A stretch of DNA of 64,000 nt from REEB481 sp964586595 (lineage in GTDB: Bacteria; Bacteroidota; Bacteroidia; NS11-12g; UBA955): the NCBI GenBank assembly GCA_964586595.1, contig CAZPHB010000002.1, positions 1-64,000 of the forward strand, in the 5' to 3' direction. Shown here piece after piece: positions 26,701-35,700 of the stretch. The translations under genes were made by a program, and so were the position numbers. The notes under the pieces are model-generated. The model did not search any database and was not told where the DNA came from. It saw only the letters and a list, made by a program, of their open reading frames with translations. Within the stretch, counting starts at the first letter, position 1, and the number at the start of each line of letters is the position of its first letter.

Positions 26701-26998
26701 AATAAATTCTGTGTTGGTCAAAAATGGGCTGAAAGGTGATGCCCCGGTTGCTGGTTTTCCAAACGCCTCCGCAGGCTGCTGCCACGTAGTATTCGGAGTG
26801 ATTCTGCGGATTAACCGCCAGATCAATTACCCTGCCTGAATTGACGGCGGGTCCAATCATACGGAACTTCAGGGAAGCGTACCAAGACGGGTTGACGGTA
26901 TCGTTGGAAGTGGTTGGAGGAGCAGGTTTACTTTTCTGTCCCTGTGCCATGCATACCGACATGCTCAAGGCGAAGCCAAGCAGTATTTTTTTGAACAT
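23708..26998 (-). CDS. Exported VPS10/BNR-repeat beta-propeller protein
   Basis: 1096 residues from the ATG at 26998, which precedes a signal peptide (MFKKILLGFALSMSVCMAQGQ) and is 4 nt from a -7 box; an earlier frame start at 27040 would overlap that box. The first ~700 residues contain many sortilin/BNR-type Asp boxes (SNDGGKSFQ, STDGGKTWK, STDGGATWN, STDRGASWS), forming one or two propellers. The C-terminal ~350 residues include a Fn3-like strand region and a helical end; no T9SS tail is seen. Databases usually label such proteins glycosyl hydrolases, but no catalytic residue pair is evident here, so the activity is open. Confidence 0.85.
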   Translation of the reverse strand: MFKKILLGFALSMSVCMAQGQKSKPAPPTTSNDTVNPSWYASLKFRMIGPAVNSGRVIDLAVNPQNHSEYYVAAACGGVWKTSNRGITFQPIFDQHRIYSIGCLSLDPSNVNTLWVGTGENNNQRSVGYGNGVYRSNDGGKSFQHMGLPKSEHIGRIVVDPRNSNVVYVAAYGPLWNAGGERGVFKSTDGGKTWKNVLNVSEHTGCNEVLMDPRNPDVLYAAFHQRRRHEWTYISGGPESAVYKSTDGGATWNKLGGGLPSGDLGRIALAIAPSNPDMVYAIVEATDNGGVYRSTDRGASWSKMNGFTTAGNYYQELFVDPNNADRVYFMDTYLKVSHDGGKTIVNAGEKSKHVDNHALWIDPNDSKHLLVGCDGGLYETFDQCATYDFKQNLPITQFYRATVDNALPFYNIYGGTQDNNTLGGPSRTLNANGIMNSDWFVTVGGDGFKTQVDPNNPNIVYSQWQYGGLVRFDRKTGETTDIKPAEGEGEKAWRWNWDAPLLISNHKPERLYFAANKIFRSEDRGNSWTIISPDLSRQIDRNKLPVMGKVWGMDAVAKNQSTSIYGNIVSFDESPLDANLLIAGTDDGLIHVSNDGGTNWSRISSFPGVPDMSYVSSITCSRHSASVVYATFQNHRNGDYKPYVLRSDDRGKTWSSITSNLPAEGVTWHLAEDHVKPTLLFVGTEFGLHFTVDGGKRWQALKNGLPPAAIKEISIQRRENDLVLATFGRGFAVLDDYSLLRSLDGSISLSAQAATIFPIKDALMYVPATPLGGEGKANQGENLFTALNPPLGSVIRYFVRDDYKTLKQQRKDREAALMKAGKPVYYPSADSIRMEDREEAPYLLFTIRDAQGNIVRKLSAPAAKGSGSIVWNFRMPSMNPANTSGGSNPDDVIGEGGPMVAPGTYNVTLSVVQRGVSSVLAGPVSFNTVHLNHGTMPVQDREAVRAFAEKVASLQRAVAAGQQFSAAMKERMRLIQKAIQQSNRTPETQLASLNQMQLQLEQMNEELNGDASLSRREFETLPGISGRVSSVVYGLFYITGAPTQTWQDNFTYAGKLYSRWLEKLEVLNKELLDLENSLELDGAPYTPGRFPRWKPE

Positions 26999-27002
26999 GC
27001 CC

Positions 27003-27010
27003 CAAAATTC
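27003..27010 (-). promoter_or_regulatory. -7 box of the BNR-propeller gene, 4 nt from the ATG
   Basis: Minus-strand GAATTTTG (one mismatch to TAnnTTTG), then GGGC and the ATG at 26998. Supports that start over the upstream one. Confidence 0.45.
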
Positions 27011-27040
27011 ACCATCCTGAGGCAAAAGCACAAACGGCAA

Positions 27041-27490
27041 TTAAAGATTCCGGTCCAGTTCCCTTTTGATGTCGCGTTCTTTGATGTCTTCGCGTTTGTC
27101 GAACTGCTTCTTCCCTTTTCCAAGGCCAATTTCTACCTTCAGCAAACCACGTTCATTTTCGAACAGCCGCAATGGAAACACCGTCATTCCTTTTTCGCGG
27201 ATGCGGCTGTGGATCTTCTTCAATTCTTGCTTTTGCAGCAGCAGTTTTCGGTCGCGCAGCGGATCATGTGTGGCATAACCTGCATTTTTAAACTCGCTGA
27301 TGTGCATGTTTTTGATGAAGAGCTCATTCCCTTCCATGAAACAATACGCATCGCTGATGTTCACGTTTCCGGCCCGGATGCTTTTCACTTCTGTGCCCTG
27401 CAATATGATGCCGGCTTCATAGCGGTACTCCACATGAAAATTAAAACCGGCTTTGCGGTTCAGTATTTCAACTTTCTTCCGATTTGTCAT
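27041..27490 (-). CDS. smpB: SsrA-binding protein SmpB
   Basis: Binds tmRNA and brings it to stalled ribosomes for trans-translation. 149 residues. Recognisable by KAGFNFHVEYRYEAGIILQGTEVKSIR, ISDAYCFMEGNELFIKNMHI, and the basic C-terminal tail GKGKKQFDKREDIKERD. Its ATG follows the stop of the thioesterase gene by one base, so the two are co-transcribed and probably coupled. Confidence 0.97.
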   Translation of the reverse strand: MTNRKKVEILNRKAGFNFHVEYRYEAGIILQGTEVKSIRAGNVNISDAYCFMEGNELFIKNMHISEFKNAGYATHDPLRDRKLLLQKQELKKIHSRIREKGMTVFPLRLFENERGLLKVEIGLGKGKKQFDKREDIKERDIKRELDRNL

Positions 27491-27491
27491 A

Positions 27492-27887
27492 TCAGGGCCT
27501 GATGGCGGCCACTACGCGTTCCAGTTTTTCTTTCTTTAAAATCTTCTGTCCTTGGGTACCTGAAGCAATCAGCCTGTCGCCCACTTTTACCGTAAATGAA
27601 CAATCAAGCTTGTGTGCTTCAGCAAGAATTACTTCCGCTTCTATGTCAACTTCTGCTCCCAACAATGCCGGGCTGTGGTGTTTGATGTTCAGGAAGGTAC
27701 CAATACCTTCTTCGTCGGCCTCTTTCATTTCCAGCACAAATTGCCTGCAGGTCCACTCTACATCTCTACCCAGGGCAAAAGTTCCATAAAATTCATGCAC
27801 CACACCGGTTTCGAAGGCGGCCAAATCTTGTACACCCACAGTGAACCGCATGGATTTCTTATCGCCGATGGTGAACAATTGTTTCAC
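27492..27887 (-). CDS. Thioesterase-like (hotdog) protein
   Basis: 131 residues, related to the FlK-type acyl-CoA thioesterases: FTVGVQDLAAFETGVVHEFYGTFAL at the N-terminus, EEGIGTFLNIKHHSPALLG in the middle with the hotdog helix, and a strand pair ending GTQGQKILKK. Probable acyl-CoA hydrolase, substrate unknown. The start codon is GTG, directly 4 nt from a perfect -7 box. smpB follows after 1 bp. Confidence 0.8.
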   Translation of the reverse strand: MKQLFTIGDKKSMRFTVGVQDLAAFETGVVHEFYGTFALGRDVEWTCRQFVLEMKEADEEGIGTFLNIKHHSPALLGAEVDIEAEVILAEAHKLDCSFTVKVGDRLIASGTQGQKILKKEKLERVVAAIRP

Positions 27888-27891
27888 CGCA

Positions 27892-27899
27892 CAAAAGTA
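27892..27899 (-). promoter_or_regulatory. -7 box of the thioesterase-smpB unit, 4 nt from GTG
   Basis: Minus-strand TACTTTTG, perfect consensus, then TGCG and the GTG start at 27887. Predicted leaderless GTG-initiated mRNA. Confidence 0.6.
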
Positions 27900-27913
27900 C
27901 GCAAGTACAGGCG

Positions 27914-29551
27914 TTAACCCACTCCGTGCACGGTTCCATCTTCATCAAGACGCATGTTGAGTGCCTGAGGAATCTTTGGAAGTCCGGGCATGCGCATGAT
28001 GTCGCCGGCAATGCAAACCACAAAACCGGCACCGGCATTCAGCACCACTTCACGCACAGGCAATGTAAACCCGGAAACGGCTGTACCTTCTTTGGGGTTG
28101 GCGGTGAAAGAATATTGCGTTTTGGCAATGCACACCGGCAAATGGCCGTAGCCTGCCGTTTCCAGTTCCTTGATATTCTTTTTAGCGGCTTCAGAAAAAA
28201 TGGCTTCAGCGCCACCATAAACACGTTGAACGATGCGTTGCACCTTCTGTTCAAGCGGGTCTTCCGGTTTATAAACCCATTTTGGTGCCTGGATTGATCC
28301 GCGGGACAAAACTTCCAGAACGCTGCGGCCCAATGATTCACTGCCTGCTCCTCCATCAGCAAAGCAGGAAGTAATGGCCACCGAAACATTGCGCGCATGG
28401 CACCACTGCTGTACCGAGTCAAGTTCGGTTTCTGTATCCCAGGGAAAACGGTTGATGGCCACAACCACGGGCACACCGAAGCCGTTCAGGTTTGCCAGAT
28501 GTCGGTCCAAATTCAGCATGCCTGCTTCCAGTGCCGCGTGATTAACTTCTTTCATGGTGCTTTCGCTGGCGCCTCCGTGGAGCTTCAGCGCCTGCAAGGA
28601 ACAAACCAGCACAGCTGCCGCAGGGTTTAATCCGCCAATGCGGCATTTGATGTCAAAGAACTTTTCTCCGCCCAAATCAGAGCCGAAACCCGCCTCGGTA
28701 ACAGCTATTTCCCCGAGTTGTAGCGCCAGTCGGGTAGCCAGCAACGAATTACAGCCATGAGCAATATTGGCAAATGGACCTCCGTGGATGATGGCCGGCG
28801 TTCCTTCCGAAGTTTGCGCCAGATTGGGCTTGATGGCATCTTTCAATAGGATGGCAATGGCCGGGCCGAAGCCCAGATCCGACACGGTCACCATGCGGCC
28901 TTCCGCATCTTTCCCCAAAACAATGCGGTTGATGCGTCGGAGCAAATCAGATTGATCTTTCGCCAGACAAAGCAAGGCCATGATTTCCGAAGCCGGCGTG
29001 ATGTCGAAGCCGGTTTCGGCAGGAACACCGTGGGCGGAACCACCCAAACCGCTCATCATGTGTCTCAGGGAACGGTCGTTCACATCCAGCACACGTTTCC
29101 AAAGCACTTCCTTCCAACGACCCAGGTGACGGTGCTGATACAGGTGGTTGTCCAGCAGCGCCGCGAGCATGTTGTGCGCCGAAGTGATGGCGTGGAAATC
29201 GCCGTTGAAATGCAGGTTGATGTCCACAGCGGGTTCTACCTGAGCGGCCCCACCTCCTGCTGCTCCGCCTTTCATGCCAAAACACGGCCCCAGTGAAGGC
29301 TCCCGAAGCACGGCAATGGCCTTCTTTCCCAGCCTGTTCAATGCCATTGCGAGGCCAATGGTGTTTACCGTTTTACCGATGCCCGCTTTGTTTGGCGTTA
29401 TGGCTGTAACCAAAACAAGCTTTCCTGAATTAGTTTTATCGCCAATAATCGATGGATTAATTTTGGCTTTGTCGTGACCATAAGGCTCCAGGGCTGATGA
29501 CGGAATTCCTAAATCGGCAGCGATTTCTGTGATGGGGCGTAACAGATGCAT
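27914..29551 (-). CDS. fhs: Formate-tetrahydrofolate ligase
   Basis: Forms 10-formyl-THF from formate, ATP and THF for one-carbon metabolism. About 545 residues from ATG 29551; a TTG two codons upstream (29557) is also in frame. Visible are YGHDKAKI near the N-terminus, the P-loop TAITPNKAGIGKT (~residues 49-61), REPSLGPCFGMKGGAAGGGAAQVEP and DINLHFNGDFHAITSAHN. The P-loop differs from the common TPTPAGEGK(T/S)TT form by having NKAGIGKTVN. All other conserved blocks look intact, so activity is likely. Single gene, not next to fold or purine genes. Confidence 0.93.
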   Translation of the reverse strand: MHLLRPITEIAADLGIPSSALEPYGHDKAKINPSIIGDKTNSGKLVLVTAITPNKAGIGKTVNTIGLAMALNRLGKKAIAVLREPSLGPCFGMKGGAAGGGAAQVEPAVDINLHFNGDFHAITSAHNMLAALLDNHLYQHRHLGRWKEVLWKRVLDVNDRSLRHMMSGLGGSAHGVPAETGFDITPASEIMALLCLAKDQSDLLRRINRIVLGKDAEGRMVTVSDLGFGPAIAILLKDAIKPNLAQTSEGTPAIIHGGPFANIAHGCNSLLATRLALQLGEIAVTEAGFGSDLGGEKFFDIKCRIGGLNPAAAVLVCSLQALKLHGGASESTMKEVNHAALEAGMLNLDRHLANLNGFGVPVVVAINRFPWDTETELDSVQQWCHARNVSVAITSCFADGGAGSESLGRSVLEVLSRGSIQAPKWVYKPEDPLEQKVQRIVQRVYGGAEAIFSEAAKKNIKELETAGYGHLPVCIAKTQYSFTANPKEGTAVSGFTLPVREVVLNAGAGFVVCIAGDIMRMPGLPKIPQALNMRLDEDGTVHGVG

Positions 29552-29620
29552 GTGCAATGTTCATGCGTAAAACACAATCCGAAAAATCAGAATGAGCACA
29601 AAGTGGGGAAAACCCCGGAA

Positions 29621-31534
29621 TCAACGCAGCAAGGTAATGGTGACGCTGATTTCGTATTGCTTCTTTTTGAAATCGGTTGCCCGGATCAATCCGTAGTACA
29701 CGCCTTCAGGACAAAGACCTCCATTGGATGTTTTGCCGTTCCATTTTCCCTCTTTGGTGAAGGTTTCAAATACTTTCTGCCCCCAGCGGTTGTAAATGAG
29801 CATCTGAAAACTACTGATGCCTTTGAGTTCCGGATAAAAGTAATCGTTGATGGAATCGCTGTTGGGGGTAAATACGTTGGGTACGAAGATGTTCACTTCG
29901 GAAGTGTCCAGGGGTTCATCTTCAATGGAAATTTCCGCAAATGCGGTATCCATACAGCCAAAAATGTCCTGCACAATGAGGCGAATCTGTCTGATGCCCT
30001 TACTTGCAAAGCGCACATGTTCACTGGTTTTGGAAGCAGCGGCAGGATCGCCGTCCTGAAAATTCCAATCAAACAGTTTGGCTTTGGTTGGGGTGCTGAA
30101 TGCGATTGAGGTTCCGGTTTTAAAACTGCCTTTTACCGGAAGGATGCTTGCCAGTGGTTTGGGATGTGTCCGAACCACAAAATCCGTTTGGTTGCAGCAA
30201 CCCGGTGCACTGCAGCGCTGCATCCGAAGTTTATAGGTACCGGCGTATTTAAATTGAAGGCTTGTTGCTGCGGTATCGTTGATGAACCAATTTCCATTCC
30301 CGAACAGTGTGACATCGGGATGCGGCAGGCAAACGTCCGAGGGCGGCGTGGTATAGCTCAGCCTGGGTTTGGGTGCAACGAAGAATTGGAAGGTATCTGT
30401 GGAAGCGCAGGAGCCGGCTTTCCAGCTGACTTGCACGAAATACCAACCGGAATCTGCGGGATGTGTATTGTACGTTGCCCCGGTATTCGACTGCGGATTC
30501 AGGGAACCTTTACCATTTGTTGTCCACTGAACCACATGGTTTGAAGGATTGTTGAGGCTGAAACGCAATGTATCCGGCAAACACAAAAAACGCCTCGTGG
30601 TCTGAACATCGGGGACTTGTGCGCTGCCAAAATTCAAATGTATGGTATCGGTAATGGTTCGGCAGTTGTTGCGCAACACTGCGGTAAGAATCACCAACCC
30701 TGTTTCGCCCGGTGCAGGAATATAGGTGGCTTCAGGGTTGGTAGAATCCGAAAAGTTCCCCTTTCCGCCCCTCCAGGAGAAGCATTTGCCGAAGGCGGTG
30801 AGTGCATTCAATTTCACCGAAGATGCACCACAAAAACTTCCACCGGTTCCGGCGTTTAAAATCATGGATGGCATAAGGGCTGTACATCCATCGTTTTTAT
30901 ACGTTGGTGTTCCGTTATTCGTGTAACTCACATAAGCGCCATTTTCTGCACCGGGTTTTCCGTCCAGTTTCACCAGTTTGGCGCGGTCGTAAGTTATGGT
31001 ATCGGAACAAGCACCATTAAATGTAAATATGAGGGTTCTGCTTCCGCCGGGCCCACTTTGGAAATTGGCGAAATGCCCTGCTGTGTTTCCGGCAGCCTGG
31101 AAGATACAATACACGGTATCGTCCAGTGAAGCAAAATCATACAGCGCAGTATTGAACGCAGTACTTCCGAACAAAATAGCCCGGCAATGTGCAGGCAATG
31201 TTCCGGATACCGGCTCGATAAGCGTTCCGCATCCTGTGATTTTGCCGTTGAGTGCTTTCACCACATTGGCGGTGGTGGTATTTTTTACGATGCCCTGAAA
31301 CGAATTGTTCGGCCACGTAATCTGGATGTTCGCGGTATTCAGCGCTTTGTTTCCCACCTGAAATAGCACCATTTCATTTTCCCCTTCCAGGTTACCCAAG
31401 CCGCAACCATCAACCAGTATCTTGTTGATTTCGAAGCACTTTGAAATAGGATTCAGCACTCCGGGATTGCATTTCTGAGCATGGACATTTAACACAAGCG
31501 CCGCTGAGGACAGCACCGTGAACAAGCGTTTCAT
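29621..31534 (-). CDS. PKD-domain exoprotein with T9SS type B sorting domain
   Basis: 637 residues with signal peptide MKRLFTVLSSAALVLNVHA. The N-terminal third (KCNPGVLNPISKCFEINKILVDGCG) is Cys-rich and resembles lamin-tail-like openings seen in Bacteroidota exoproteins (unverified). The middle holds Ig/PKD-like repeats, one with FDWNFQDGDPAAASKTSEHVRF. The C-terminal ~85 residues (FVPNVFTPNSDSINDYF, MLIYNRWGQKVFE, CPEGVYYGLI) are a gliding-motility-associated type B domain. Predicted surface protein, role unknown. Confidence 0.88.
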   Translation of the reverse strand: MKRLFTVLSSAALVLNVHAQKCNPGVLNPISKCFEINKILVDGCGLGNLEGENEMVLFQVGNKALNTANIQITWPNNSFQGIVKNTTTANVVKALNGKITGCGTLIEPVSGTLPAHCRAILFGSTAFNTALYDFASLDDTVYCIFQAAGNTAGHFANFQSGPGGSRTLIFTFNGACSDTITYDRAKLVKLDGKPGAENGAYVSYTNNGTPTYKNDGCTALMPSMILNAGTGGSFCGASSVKLNALTAFGKCFSWRGGKGNFSDSTNPEATYIPAPGETGLVILTAVLRNNCRTITDTIHLNFGSAQVPDVQTTRRFLCLPDTLRFSLNNPSNHVVQWTTNGKGSLNPQSNTGATYNTHPADSGWYFVQVSWKAGSCASTDTFQFFVAPKPRLSYTTPPSDVCLPHPDVTLFGNGNWFINDTAATSLQFKYAGTYKLRMQRCSAPGCCNQTDFVVRTHPKPLASILPVKGSFKTGTSIAFSTPTKAKLFDWNFQDGDPAAASKTSEHVRFASKGIRQIRLIVQDIFGCMDTAFAEISIEDEPLDTSEVNIFVPNVFTPNSDSINDYFYPELKGISSFQMLIYNRWGQKVFETFTKEGKWNGKTSNGGLCPEGVYYGLIRATDFKKKQYEISVTITLLR

Positions 31535-31587
31535 CAGGGTGCAATTTACTTCAGACTGCGATTCCTTTCAGCGCATTATTTACACAT

Positions 31588-31622
31588 AAAAAAAATCAGG
31601 CGACCCGAAAGCCGCCTGATTG
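31588..31622 (-). terminator. Terminator of hpd
   Basis: Read on the minus strand, AATCAGGCG (31621-31613) pairs with CGCCTGATT (31602-31594) and is followed by a run of T (A-run 31588-31595 on plus). It lies 24 bp beyond the hpd stop. Confidence 0.85.
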
Positions 31623-31645
31623 AATTGCATTTATGAACTTAAGGC

Positions 31646-32770
31646 CTAGAGATTTCCCCTCAACTCTTGTTCGCGCTCGATGCTTTCAAACAGCGCTTTG
31701 AAGTTGCCTTTGCCGAAGCTTTTGGCGCCTCTGCGCTGGATGATTTCGTAGAACAATGTAGGACGGTCTTCCACAGGTTTGGTGAAAATTTGGAGCAGGT
31801 ATCCGTCTTCATCACGGTCTATCAGGATGTTCAGCTTTTTCAGTGCTTCCAAATCTTCCTGGATGCTTCCCACACGCAAAGGAACTTCGTCGTAATAAGT
31901 TTCCGGAACGTATAAAAACTCAACGCCACGCTTGCGCAATTCACCAACCGTTTCGATGATGTTTTCCACTTCGATGGCGATGTGCTGCACGCCGGCACCG
32001 TGGTAGAAATCCAGGTATTCTTCGATCTGACTTTTCTTTTTGCCTTCAGCCGGTTCGTTGATGGGGAATTTGATGAACCCGTTGCCGTTGCTCACCACCT
32101 TACTCATCAGGGCGCTGTATTCAGTGCTGATATCTTCATCGTCGAAAGTAATCAGCAATTGGAAGCCCATTACCTTTTCATAGAACTCCACCCACTCGTT
32201 CATGCGGCCGAGTTCCACATTTCCCACGCAGTGGTCCACATGTTTGAGGCCTACGGGTGTAGTCTTGATGTTGTTTTTTACGGCTTTATAACCCGGCAGG
32301 AACGCGCCGTGGTAATTCTTTCGCTCCACAAAACGGTGCACGGTATCGCCATAAGTGCGGATGGCACTGACCACTACGGTTCCGTGTTCATCGCTCATTT
32401 CTGTAGGTTCCTGAACCCCAACGGCTCCGCGTTTCGTGGTTTCCTCGTAGCTTTTTCTGGCATCGTCCACCCAAATGCTGAGGAACTTCACGCCATCGCC
32501 ATGCTGCAGCACGTGGCGGCTGATTTCATGATCGGGATGCAGGGCTGTGCTTAACACCAGGCGCACTTTACCTTGTTGCAGCACATAGCTGGCGCGATCG
32601 CGCACGCCGGTTTCAGGTCCAGAATAGGCCACCAGATCATAACCCCAGACGAGTTGGTAGTAATAGGCACTTTGCTTGGCGTTGCCTACGTAGAATTCAA
32701 TATGATCGGTACCGTTTAACGGCAAAAAATCCAGCGCCGTTTCTGGTTGCATTACTTCTGTTTCCATCAT
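31646..32770 (-). CDS. hpd: 4-hydroxyphenylpyruvate dioxygenase
   Basis: Converts 4-hydroxyphenylpyruvate to homogentisate in tyrosine catabolism. 374 residues, two vicinal-oxygen-chelate halves. Iron ligands are visible: His in VGLKHVDHCVGN, His in GAGVQHIAIEV, Glu in TLFYEIIQRRG, and the C-terminal GAKSFGKGNFKALFESIEREQ helix typical of HPPD. A perfect -7 box lies 8 bp before the ATG, giving it its own promoter. hmgA, the next step, is 3.5 kb upstream on the same strand with a T9SS exoprotein gene between. Confidence 0.97.
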   Translation of the reverse strand: MMETEVMQPETALDFLPLNGTDHIEFYVGNAKQSAYYYQLVWGYDLVAYSGPETGVRDRASYVLQQGKVRLVLSTALHPDHEISRHVLQHGDGVKFLSIWVDDARKSYEETTKRGAVGVQEPTEMSDEHGTVVVSAIRTYGDTVHRFVERKNYHGAFLPGYKAVKNNIKTTPVGLKHVDHCVGNVELGRMNEWVEFYEKVMGFQLLITFDDEDISTEYSALMSKVVSNGNGFIKFPINEPAEGKKKSQIEEYLDFYHGAGVQHIAIEVENIIETVGELRKRGVEFLYVPETYYDEVPLRVGSIQEDLEALKKLNILIDRDEDGYLLQIFTKPVEDRPTLFYEIIQRRGAKSFGKGNFKALFESIEREQELRGNL

Positions 32771-32778
32771 TGCAGGTG

Positions 32779-32786
32779 CAAATTTA
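32779..32786 (-). promoter_or_regulatory. -7 box of hpd
   Basis: Minus-strand TAAATTTG, perfect consensus, 8 nt before the ATG at 32770. Implies hpd can be transcribed independently of the upstream exoprotein gene. Confidence 0.55.
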
Positions 32787-32798
32787 CAAAGCTTGGGT

Positions 32799-35700
32799 TT
32801 ACTTCACTACCTGGAACTTAGCCGATACGGTTTGTTCGTTGCTCACGCCGTTCAGGATGTACGTTCCGGCAGCAAGACCGGCCACCTGCAGCATGAACTT
32901 ACGCGGCGAGATCTTTTGGACCTCAACGGAAATGATTCTGCCATTCAGATCCGTAACAAAAACTCGGGTCAGGTCACTTTCGGTTTCCAGTTCAACATAC
33001 TTACCATGCACCGGACTGGGGAATAATTTCCATCCTGTGTTTTCGAGCAGGCTTGTGGCGGTGGGCCACCACTGAGCAATGTTGCTGCTTGCGCTCACGC
33101 AGCCGTCTTTCCATGCCAGCGCGGTATAATTACCACCGGATGAAGCGCGGATGCTCTGCTTGTTTCCGGGGATGCGGGTTCCATTGAGGTACCACCAGAA
33201 ACTGTCGGCGCCGGTTTTGCTGAACAAAGAATCTCCTTTCCGGTCAATGATGGCTGCTGCCGGCGTTGGATTGATGGTTAACGTTTCTGTATTTGAAGTC
33301 ACGGCAGCCCTGCTGGCACAGCGAATATTGGAAGTGAGCATCAAATAGACTTTTTCTCCGTTGGAAGGATTGTTTCGCACATAGGAGGGTCCGCTGTTTC
33401 CTGTGATGAATCCATTGAGGTACCACATGCGCGCAGGTGCTGTTCCTTCGTTAACGGCGCTGTAGTTGTACACGGCCTGTTCACCCGGACAAATGGGATT
33501 ATTTGCAGCAAAAACCTGAACTGTAGGTATAATGGTATCCTGCACGGTAATGTAGTTGTTGCGCGAAGTTGTTCCAAAGCCATTTCCATTGGAAGCTTCC
33601 AGGGTCACGGAATAGGTTCCTGTTTGCAGGAAACGCACTACCGGGTTTTGGCTGGTGGAATCTGTTCCTGAAACAAAGACTACCTGATTGGGTGAAAAGC
33701 GCCATTTCCAACCGGTAGGTTTATTATCGCTGGAATCATAGAGGTTCATGGTTCCATTCAGACACACATTTGTGGTATTCACACCAAACTTGGCCCTTGG
33801 CGCAAAAGAATTAAAGCCATCGCTCGTGAAATAGCCTCTGCCAAAAGTGGCGGCTACCACCTGAAGGTCGGAACTGCGCACTTTCAGCATATTCACGCGC
33901 ACTTTCGGCATACCATTGTTCATGGCTTTCCAAACCGGAGTCGTTGCGGTAATGTCCTGAGTTCCCCAAACGCCCAATTCCGTAGCGAGGATTACTTCCT
34001 GCCTGTTGGCCGGATTAAACAAGGCCCAGCGAATGGGGAAATCAGGTAAAGAGGTGTTGTCTTTACCTTTCCAGTTTAAACCACCATCCGTGCTGTAGAT
34101 TACAGAATTTACGTTACCATAATTCGAATACGTAACCAAAAGGGTATCATCGCTTCCTCCGATTTCAATACAAGAAACCGTACTTGTAATGTTCTGATAT
34201 AACAGGGTTGATTTAGGAGAACCCGTTAAGGAATTGGTGATTTTATAAATGCGTCCGGTTTCCGTACCAATGAAAACGGTACCACTGGTTCCGCCATAAG
34301 GAGAAACTTTGATGTGTGAGATTTTACCCGGCGTGCCTGTAGCATAAGTCAGTTGTGTAGATGTGGGTGATGATGGCAAACCTGTTACACGGTAGAAATT
34401 GCCTTCCGCCTTGGCAGAATAATATACATTCTGTTTGTCGTCATAATCGCTTGGATTGATAAAGCTACCGGTAGTTTCATCCAGAATTTTGATGTAGGAA
34501 CTCCAGCTGTTGGAGGTCATGTAAACCTGGTTATACACATAGGAAGATATCTGCATCTTCACATCAGTTTGATCGATAAAGCAATACGCGCCATCACCAC
34601 CGGTAATGCCTACAGCATCGCTGATTCCGGTGGAAGACGTTTGCACAGTTCCATTATCCTGAGCGCCGCCCATCAGTATGTTGCTGCCTTTGGCGGGAGC
34701 TTGTGCAGCACTGTAAAACTGCATGGTCATGTAATCTTTGGTTCGTTCCTGAATTACATCCATGGTTCGCGCATTTTTGAGGCTGGCAGTATAAAAAACA
34801 CCACCATCATTGCCGAAGATTACGGTGTCTGCGCGACCCGGCTTGAAAACAATGGCGTGCTGATCGGCATGCACATACGAACAATTAAGTGTATTGAGGT
34901 TGGCATTGTTGCTCCATTTGGAAATGTGTGACCAGGAAGAGGCTCCATTGGTGCTGATGAATAAGTCAATTCCACCACAAACCACCCGATTTCGGTTGTT
35001 GGGGTCCACAGCAATCACAAAATCATACCAGGCCTGGTTACGGGTAAAATCTGTATCCGGAATGCCGTTATCCACATCCACGGGCTCGGCACAGGCAGTC
35101 CAGTTTGTTCCTGCATTAATGGTGCGCACAATTTCTTGGCAAACCTGATTGTGTTCCACCATGGCATAAACACAGGCTGAATCAGAAGGTGCGCAGGCAA
35201 TGGCTACCCTGCCCGTTTTGGTTGCTGATGAAGCGTAAACAACAGACCATGCAGTTCCACTGAGGGAGCTTAATACCCTGCCACCTCCGGCCTCTGTAGT
35301 ATTTCCATAGGGTGACTTTCTGGTGCCTGCCCATAAACGGTTATCCTTTCCAATTTCCAGATCGGCCACAGTGAATTTATAGCTAGTAGATGGAACAGTG
35401 GGCGAAACATTAGTCCATGAAGCACCCCCATTGGTGGAACGCTGTATGCCTGAAGTAGACTGACCATGCCAGGCGCCCATATAATAGATGCCATCAACGG
35501 CTGCATAAACCACACTGCTGCCGCCTTCGTTGCGCACCACAAGGTCATTGATATAGAAGAATCCCGTAGTGGAAGTCAGTTGTGTCCAGTTTTTTCCTGC
35601 ATCTGTTGATTTCCAGATTCCTGCACCTCTGGCTGCTCCTGCCTGCCAACCTTCGCCGGTGCCCACGTACATGATCTTGCTGTCGTTTGGGTCAAAGGCA

